NCBI GenBank assembly: GCA_035648595.1
Contig: DASRLH010000150.1
Span: 1-37,408, forward strand
Reading direction: 5' to 3'
From: RYN-428 sp035648595
Lineage (GTDB): Bacteria > Planctomycetota > Phycisphaerae > Tepidisphaerales > Tepidisphaeraceae
Length of the DNA: 37,408 bases
The translations under genes and the position numbers were made by a program. The notes below the pieces were generated by a model. It ran no database searches. It was not told where the DNA came from and saw only the letters and a list, made by a program, of their open reading frames with translations. How positions within the stretch are numbered: position 1 is the first letter of the stretch; every line of letters starts with the position of its first letter. Below, one piece after another: positions 31,831 through 37,408 of the stretch.

Positions 31831-32934
31831 ATGCCAAACCCAATCCATCCCCCGGCGAGCGTTTCGCCCCAGGCGTCGCCGAATCTTACGCGGGAGCAGA
31901 TTTTCACGCTGACTTCGTTGTCGAGTTGCGCGGGTTGAGCGGCCAAGCTTGGCCAAAAGGCCCTGTCGCAGGTTCTGCGCCAGCTTCCCGCGTTTGTCGA
32001 TCGCAATGTTCTCGTCGGCTCCAACACAGCCGACGATGCGGGCGTTTATCGACTGAGCGCGACGCGGGCGCTGGTGCAGACGGTGGATTTTTTCACGCCG
32101 ATTGTCGATGACCCGGCAACCTACGGCCAGATCGCGGCGGCCAACGCGTTGTCGGATGTGTATGCCATGGGCGGCAGGCCGCTCACCGCGCTTAACATCG
32201 TCGGGATGCCGGAGGGCAAGGTTCCGCCAAACGTGATCGCGGCGATTCTCAAGGGGGGCGCCGCCAAGGCCCGTGAAGCGCGCTGCGCCCTCATCGGTGG
32301 CCACACCATCCGCAACCCCGAGCCGATCTACGGCATGGCAGTCACCGGCCTGGTTCATCCCAACAAGATTCTGACCAACGCCAATGCCCGGCCCGGTGAC
32401 TGGCTCATCCTCACCAAGCCGCTGGGCACCGGCATCGCCACCACCGGCATCAAGCGCGGCCTTGCATCGACCGCCTTGGCACACAAGGCCATTGCGATCA
32501 TGCGCCAACTCAACGCCGCCGGCGCCGAGTTGGCCGAGAAAGGGCTGATTCGCGCCGCCACGGATATCACCGGGTTTGGCCTGCTGGGCCACCTGGCCTC
32601 CATGTGCCGCGCAAGCGGCGTAGGCGCGGAACTTATCGCTGCCGACATTCCCGCGATCAGCGGCGAGATTCTGAGCCTGATCGATCAGGACTGCATCCCC
32701 GGCGGAACACGCGGCAACCTCGCCGCCTGCGAAGATGCCGTCGTCTGGCATCAGATAACCATGCAACAACGCATCCTCCTGGCCGACGCCCAAACGAGTG
32801 GCGGATTGCTTTTATGTGTGCCGGGCAAAAAAATGAACGCGGTGCGGGCGATTCTGAAAAAGCATAAGACGCCCGTTGCCGCGGTCATCGGGAAGATCGT
32901 CAGGTCAGCCCAAGGATCGATCACGGTGCGATAG
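31831..32934 (+). CDS. selD: selenophosphate synthetase containing selenocysteine (in-frame TGA)
   Basis: SelD makes selenophosphate from selenide and ATP, the selenium donor for selenocysteine tRNA. From the ATG at 31831 (AAAAGGAG eight bases upstream) the frame runs 367 codons to 32934 with one internal TGA at 31936-31938, codon 36. The residues around it read SSCAG-U-AAKLGQKAL. In E. coli SelD the active site is GAGC-GCK, with Cys17 and Lys20; here U36 takes the Cys17 position and Lys39 that of Lys20. Further landmarks: VGSNTADDAGVYRL, TVDFFTPIVDDPATYGQIAA, ANALSDVYAMGGRPLTALNI and TDITGFGLLGHLASM. Selenocysteine forms of SelD are well known. Gene callers will start it wrongly at 32074. 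Confidence 0.93.
31936..31981 (+). promoter_or_regulatory. candidate bacterial SECIS element of selD
   Basis: After the TGA codon (31936-31938), CGCAG-GTT-CTGCG at 31967-31979 forms a 5-bp stem with a G-T-T loop, extended by GG pairing with CC across a bulge. The loop G lies 34 bases after the TGA, inside the range known for bacterial SECIS hairpins, which carry a conserved G in the apical loop. A competing palindrome, GGCCAAGCTTGGCC, sits at 31941-31954. Confidence 0.6.
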
Positions 32935-33018
32935 CCGTGGGCCGCCGTGCGCGCCGAGGCCAAAAGGAATTTACCGCTGGGGCGCAGCGGCGCGGAGATG
33001 TTGTGGAATCCTGTTAAC

Positions 33019-33116
33019 GTATCACGGGCGTCTCGCCCGTGCCGACGGCGCGGTAGTCGAGTAATCACGATATTGCCAATCTCAACGAACCAGCTCGGGC
33101 GAGACGCCGGTGATAT
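33019..33116. repeat. paired palindromic repeat (CACGGGCG...CGCCCGTG family)
   Basis: The left arm 33019-33043 is identical to 25587-25611. The right arm 33092-33116 is a decayed inverted copy that still shows CGGGCGAGACGCC. The distance between arms is 48 bases, as at 4150. The gap from selD to the helicase (32935-33218) also contains GCGCAGCGGCGCGGAG near 32981 facing CTCCGCGCCTCCGCGG near 33136, a further inverted pair. Confidence 0.85.
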
Positions 33117-33218
33117 GACGAGGTTCCTCTGCGTCTCCGCGCCTCCGCGGTGAAATCTTCCCGCAGTGGTGCGCATTGCGATCAAATTTCCAAGCTCCCG
33201 CGCGCCTAGGATACACGA

Positions 33219-36200
33219 ATGCCGCTCGATGGGTTTCACCCTACGGTTCAGCGATGGTTTGCACAGCGATTCGGCGAGCCCACCGAGCCGCAGCGCGAGG
33301 GGTGGCCGCACATCCGCGGCGGGCGGCATACGCTGATTTCCTCGCCCACCGGCACCGGCAAAACCATCGCCGCTTACCTCTGGGCCATCGACGGATTGGT
33401 GCGGCAGGGGGCTGCCCTGGCCGATGAAATGGCCGTCCTCTATATCTCTCCGCTGCGGGCCTTGAGCAACGATGTACAGAAAAACCTTCAGGAGCCGCTC
33501 CGCGAGTTGGCGGCGCTCGATCCGAGCCTGGCGAAAGTCCGCGTATCGGTTCGCACCGGCGATACGCGGGCCGGCGAGCGGGCCGCGATGCTGCGCAAGC
33601 CGCCCCACATCTTGGTCACAACCCCTGAATCGCTCTACATCCTCCTGACCAGCAACGGCGGCCGGCGGATGCTGCGAACCGTCAAAACCGTCATCATTGA
33701 TGAAATACACGCCCTGGCCCGCGACAAGCGCGGCTCGCATCTGGCGCTCTCGCTGGAGCGCCTCGAAGCGCTCGCCGGCCCGATCCAGCGCATCGGGCTG
33801 TCGGCCACCCAAAAGCCGTTGAGCGAAATCGCGCAATTTCTCGTGGGAGCGGGGCGCGAATGCAACGTGGTGGATGTCGGGCATCGGCGGCAGATGGATG
33901 TGGCGATCGAGGTGCCGCCCTCGCCGTTGACGACCGTCTGCTCGCACGAGCAATGGGATGAGATTTACAAGCAGATCGCCGGGCTGATCGACACGCATCG
34001 CACGACGCTTATCTTCGTCAACACCCGCAAGATGGCCGAGCGGATCACGGCGCGCCTGACGGAGGTGATGGGGGCCGATCAGGTGACGTGCCATCACAGC
34101 AGCCTATCGCGCGAGCGGCGGCTGGACGCCGAGCAACGGCTCAAAGCCGGCAGTCTCCGCGCCTTGGTGGCGACGGCGTCGCTGGAACTGGGCATCGACA
34201 TCGGCGAGGTCGATCTGGTCATTCAAGTTGGCGCGACGCGCTCGATCTCGACATTCCTGCAGCGGGTCGGACGTTCGGGCCATGCCATCCGGCGAATCCC
34301 CAAGGGCCGGCTCTTTCCGCTCACGGTGGACGAACTGGTCGAAGCGGCGGCCTTGCTGCGCGCCGCGGCGCGCGGGGAGCTCGATCGCACGCGCCAACCC
34401 GCCGCTCCGCTGGACATTCTCGCCCAGCAAGTCGTCGCCGCCTGCGTCGCGGCGGGCGAAGAAGGATGGCACGAGGATGCGCTGCTCGAAACCTTCAAAC
34501 GTGCCAGGCCCTATCGCGACTTGAAACGAGAAGACTTTGAAGCAGTCCTCGCGCTGCACAGCGGCGGCCGTCATGCGCTGATTCATCGCGACGGCGTGGG
34601 CCGGCGCATCATGGCCCGCAAACGCGCCCGCATGACCGCCATCACCGGGGGCGGGGCGATCGCGGATGTCGCCGACTATCGCGTGCTGCTGGAACCCGAG
34701 GGCACCTTCGTCGGAACGCTCAACGAAGACTTCGCGGTCGAGGCCAACGTCGGAGACATTTTCCAGCTTGGCAATACATCGTGGCGCGTGCTGAAGGTGG
34801 GCAACGGCGCGGTGCGGGTGGCGGATGCGCAGGGCCAGCCGCCTTCAATCCCGTTCTGGCTCGGCGAAGGCCCCGCGCGGACCGCCGAGCTATCCGCCGC
34901 CATCGGCGACCTCCGCGAGGAATGTGCCGACCCCGAAGTACTTGAGCGCGAAATTGGATTATCCCACGAAGCCGCGCTACAGATCGCCGAGTATCTCATC
35001 GATGGCCGTCGCGTCCTTGGCACCGTCCCCACGCAAAACCGCGTCGTCCTGGAGCGATTCTTTGACGAAAGCGGCGGCATGCAGATGGTTCTGCACGCCC
35101 CGTTCGGCGGACGCATCAACCGCGCCTGGGGCCTGGCCCTGCGCAAGCGATTCTGCCGGGGCTTTGGCTTTGAGCTTCAGGCGGCGGCCAATGAAGAGGC
35201 CATCGTCATTTCACTTGGTCCCCAGCACAGTTTCCCGCTGGAAGACGTCTTCAATTACCTGCATCCCAATTCCGTGCAGAAGGTGCTCACGCAAGCCGTG
35301 CTTGACCAGCCCATGTTTGAATCGCGCTGGCGATGGAATGCAACGCGGTCACTGGTGTTGGAGCGATTTCAGAACGGCAAACCCGTGCCGCCGGCGATTT
35401 TGCGCATGCGCGCCGCCGATCTGCTGGCCGGAGCATTCCCGGCGGCGGTGGCGTGCCCGGAGAATCTGCCGCCCGGCGATCTGCCCATCCCCATGGAGCA
35501 TCCGCTCGTCCGCCAGACCATCGACGATTGCCTGACCGAATCCACCGATCTCGCCGGGTTGATTCAAGTGCTGCAGCGCTTGCGCGACGGCTCCATCGAG
35601 CGCGTCGCGGTGGATACCGCCGAGCCGTCGGCGTTCGCGCGCGGAATCCTTTCATCGGAGTTGTACACGTTCCTGGATGATGCGCCGTTGGAGGAACGCC
35701 GCACGCAGGCGGTGCTCTCCCGACGCACGCTGGACAACAAATCAATGGACGGCATCGGCGCCCTTGATCCGGCGGCGGTTGATCGCGTGCGCGAGGAGGC
35801 GTGGCCCGAGCCCCAAACCCTCGAAGAAATGCACGATGCCTTGCTCTGGACGGGTTTCGTGACCGACGTCGAGGCCGCCAATTGGCTCGGCTGGCTGACT
35901 CAGTTGGCCGGCCAGGGCCGTGTGCGTCACAAGGAGGGCCGATGGTTCGCCGTCGATGCGACCACGGAACCGAAAAAGATTTTGCTGGGGCGGCTCGAAG
36001 CGCTGGGTCCCGTCTTCGAGGACGATCCGCGCATCGACATGGCCGGCGCGCCCAGCGCGCTGCTCGCGGAACTCGAGCATGAAGGCACGATTCTGCGCAC
36101 GCGGCTGGAAGGCCGCAGCGCCTGGTGCGAGCGACGGCTGCTGGCCCGCATCCATCGCTACACGCTGGAAACGCTGCGCCGGCAGATCGAGCCGGTGAAC

Positions 36201-37133
36201 GCGGCGGACTTCCTCCGCTTCCTGGCCTGCTGGCAGCACGTCGATCCCGACTACGCGCTCGAAGGGCCGCAAGGCGTCAGCCAGGTGCTCGGGCAACTCG
36301 CCGGCTTTGAGGCGCCGGCGTGGGCGTGGGAAAGCCAGATCCTGCCGCGCCGCGTGCGCGGCTACCGGCGCGAATGGATCGACGAAGTGACGCTGTCGGG
36401 CGAATTTGTCTGGGGCCGCTTCTGGGGCGGGGCCGCCAGCGCCATCCGCATCACCCCCGTCTGCTTTGTTCCGCGCGAACAGATCGACCCCTGGCTGACG
36501 ATGACCGATCCGCCGGCGGCACAGGGATTAAGCGGCCCGGCCAGCGATCTTCTCAAGCCGCTTCTGGCACAGGGGGCGATGTTCCCACAGAATCTTCCCA
36601 AGGCCGCCAATCTAGTGCCCGCACATGTGGAAATGGCACTGGCGGAGTTGCTGGCCCGCGGCTACATCACCTGCGATTCTTTTGCCGCCCTGCGCCAGAT
36701 GATCACCCCGCCCTCGCGCCGTCGCGCGGCGCTGCGGCCAGTGGGGCGATGGGGATGTTTGCGGACGATGTCGCCCGCCCCAATCGCCCAGGAAACCCAC
36801 GAATTGATCGCCCGCCAACTCCTGGGCCGCACCGGCGTGGTCTTCCGCAAAACCATCACGCGCGAGAAGCTGCCGATCACCTGGTCGCAGTTGATTCGCG
36901 TCTACCGCCGCCTGGAGTTGCGCGGCGAAGTGCGCGGCGGGCGCTTCGTCGCCGGTTTCGCTGGCGAGCAGTTCGCTCTGCCCCAGGCGGTGGAATTACT
37001 GCGAAACCTCAAGCGCCAACCCGCCCGCGAAACCGCCCCTGTCCTGCCCGTCGATCCGCTCCACTTCCAAGGCATCCTCACCCCCGAAACGCCGGTCTCT
37101 CCCGGCGCGCAGGCGATAGCAATTGTCGGTTAA
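33219..37133 (+). CDS. lhr: Lhr-type large DEAD/DEAH helicase
   Basis: Lhr proteins are ATP-driven 3'-5' helicases that unwind RNA:DNA hybrids and DNA, linked to repair. This 1304-residue protein is somewhat shorter than the usual 1,400-1,500. Seen: the Q-like EPQREGW, Walker A SSPTGTGKT (about 41-49), DEIHALARDKRG (about 161), GLSATQKPL, then the second RecA-like lobe with FVNTRKMAERITARLTE, VATASLELGIDIGEVDLVIQ and STFLQRVGRSGHAIRR. After it come the winged-helix and beta-sheet domains of Lhr-Core (LHAPFGGRINRAWGLALRKR) and the long C-terminal region ending RFVAGFAGEQFALPQAVELL and DPLHFQGILTPE. The protein stops about 20-40 residues earlier than relatives do. It stands alone after selD. 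Confidence 0.93.
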   Translation: MPLDGFHPTVQRWFAQRFGEPTEPQREGWPHIRGGRHTLISSPTGTGKTIAAYLWAIDGLVRQGAALADEMAVLYISPLRALSNDVQKNLQEPLRELAALDPSLAKVRVSVRTGDTRAGERAAMLRKPPHILVTTPESLYILLTSNGGRRMLRTVKTVIIDEIHALARDKRGSHLALSLERLEALAGPIQRIGLSATQKPLSEIAQFLVGAGRECNVVDVGHRRQMDVAIEVPPSPLTTVCSHEQWDEIYKQIAGLIDTHRTTLIFVNTRKMAERITARLTEVMGADQVTCHHSSLSRERRLDAEQRLKAGSLRALVATASLELGIDIGEVDLVIQVGATRSISTFLQRVGRSGHAIRRIPKGRLFPLTVDELVEAAALLRAAARGELDRTRQPAAPLDILAQQVVAACVAAGEEGWHEDALLETFKRARPYRDLKREDFEAVLALHSGGRHALIHRDGVGRRIMARKRARMTAITGGGAIADVADYRVLLEPEGTFVGTLNEDFAVEANVGDIFQLGNTSWRVLKVGNGAVRVADAQGQPPSIPFWLGEGPARTAELSAAIGDLREECADPEVLEREIGLSHEAALQIAEYLIDGRRVLGTVPTQNRVVLERFFDESGGMQMVLHAPFGGRINRAWGLALRKRFCRGFGFELQAAANEEAIVISLGPQHSFPLEDVFNYLHPNSVQKVLTQAVLDQPMFESRWRWNATRSLVLERFQNGKPVPPAILRMRAADLLAGAFPAAVACPENLPPGDLPIPMEHPLVRQTIDDCLTESTDLAGLIQVLQRLRDGSIERVAVDTAEPSAFARGILSSELYTFLDDAPLEERRTQAVLSRRTLDNKSMDGIGALDPAAVDRVREEAWPEPQTLEEMHDALLWTGFVTDVEAANWLGWLTQLAGQGRVRHKEGRWFAVDATTEPKKILLGRLEALGPVFEDDPRIDMAGAPSALLAELEHEGTILRTRLEGRSAWCERRLLARIHRYTLETLRRQIEPVNAADFLRFLACWQHVDPDYALEGPQGVSQVLGQLAGFEAPAWAWESQILPRRVRGYRREWIDEVTLSGEFVWGRFWGGAASAIRITPVCFVPREQIDPWLTMTDPPAAQGLSGPASDLLKPLLAQGAMFPQNLPKAANLVPAHVEMALAELLARGYITCDSFAALRQMITPPSRRRAALRPVGRWGCLRTMSPAPIAQETHELIARQLLGRTGVVFRKTITREKLPITWSQLIRVYRRLELRGEVRGGRFVAGFAGEQFALPQAVELLRNLKRQPARETAPVLPVDPLHFQGILTPETPVSPGAQAIAIVG

Positions 37134-37270
37134 GCACCATGCGTGACCTCACCGCGAAAAGTTGATTTAGCGGCCGCCCGAAGGATTGCTTTAATTCTTG
37201 GATACATACCCACGCAAGCTCGCCGTCTGTAACGGATGAATGCCGGATTTCCGGCGTCGAATGGGCTGGT

Positions 37271-37311
37271 CGTATCACGGGCGTCTCGCCTCATCTTTCG
37301 TCACATTTTTT
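37271..37311. repeat. 41-bp repeat, inverted copy of 98-138
   Basis: It is a perfect reverse-complement match to 98-138. Beyond it, on the minus strand, the last codons before the shared TGA read LAGGHKKM, against RAAGLEKM at the left copy, so a decayed transposase end may extend a little past the identical part. It lies in the 244-base stretch between the helicase and the next gene. Confidence 0.8.
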
Positions 37312-37377
37312 TGTGTCCGCCAGCGAGTATAACATATTGGTGGCATTATCGTTCGATTGATTCAAAGGAGTATTGGC

Positions 37378-37408
37378 ATGGAAGCCAGAGCGAACAAGGT
37401 ACGAAGGC
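37378..37408 (+). CDS. start of a gene cut by the window end
   Basis: AAAGGAG at 37364-37370 lies seven bases before the ATG at 37378, a strong ribosome-binding site. Ten codons remain (MEARANKVRR), too few to identify the product. Confidence 0.55.
   Translation, partial: MEARANKVRR

Noticed and set aside
31813..32793. Minus-strand frame of 326 codons opposite selD
   Set aside because: The plus strand encodes an unmistakable SelD; the antisense frame has no homology features.
32074..32934. selD as a truncated gene beginning at ATG 32074
   Set aside because: This would lack the active site; the frame upstream carries the expected SelD N-terminus with only one TGA, at the Cys/Sec position.
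32751..34097. Minus-strand frame of 448 codons over the end of selD and the start of lhr
   Set aside because: It runs antisense to two certain genes and through repeats; no protein features.

Overview
The window looks like chromosomal DNA of a planctomycete, probably near the class Phycisphaerae. It is GC-rich. It carries a SecD-SecF fusion, a giant ResB-CcsA fusion, a membrane protein with the zinc-ribbon signature CPKCGYDLRASPGRCPECG, and gaps packed with short hairpin repeats. All of these are familiar from that group. The taxonomic call is an inference from family knowledge; no rRNA or ribosomal protein gene is present. I saw no tRNA gene and no CRISPR array.

Layout. 1-140: the last codons of what looks like an IS4-type transposase and a 41-bp repeat that recurs inverted at 37271-37311. 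191-4032: a secreted conserved protein, a Uma2-type nuclease-like gene, tyrA (prephenate dehydrogenase) and, divergently, accA. 4291-5298: an FkbO/Hyg5-type chorismatase. 5299-5886: no gene, but a 76-bp tandem repeat. 5887-6621: a lipoprotein. 6813-13859: tgt, yajC, a repeat-rich stretch, secDF and a LysM protein, all on the plus strand. 13880-17183: an accessory patch with a decayed IS3 orfA, a membrane protein whose C-terminus is made from that IS remnant, a parDE toxin-antitoxin pair, a small membrane protein, a frameshifted thioesterase and an unknown gene. 17316-19752: a frameshifted SPFH/band-7 protein behind a 53-residue membrane zinc-ribbon protein. 19881-25525: an AMMECR1-domain protein, a lipoprotein with a duplicated domain, and ResB-CcsA. 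25790-29488: a sigma-54 activator with a GAF domain, an APH-type kinase (minus strand) and lpxA. 29480-31669 (minus): a zinc-ribbon membrane protein, a fatty acid desaturase and a PD-(D/E)XK-like protein. 31831-32934: selD, which reads through an in-frame TGA at the active-site position and so appears to encode selenocysteine. 33219-37133: an Lhr-type helicase. 37378-37408: the start of another gene.

How the parts fit. Tgt, YajC and SecDF form a queuosine/protein-export cluster. ResB-CcsA (cytochrome c maturation), LpxA (lipid A) and several lipoproteins point to a Gram-negative-type envelope. SelD implies a selenocysteine pathway encoded elsewhere.

The most unusual content is non-coding. 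Several families of 16-25 bp palindromes occur singly or as inverted pairs. Their arms differ, but they share a small purine-rich loop (GGAA, GGGA, AGA, GA). One family sits at the transposase end, one truncates an IS3 remnant, and one supplies the stop codon of the AMMECR1 gene.
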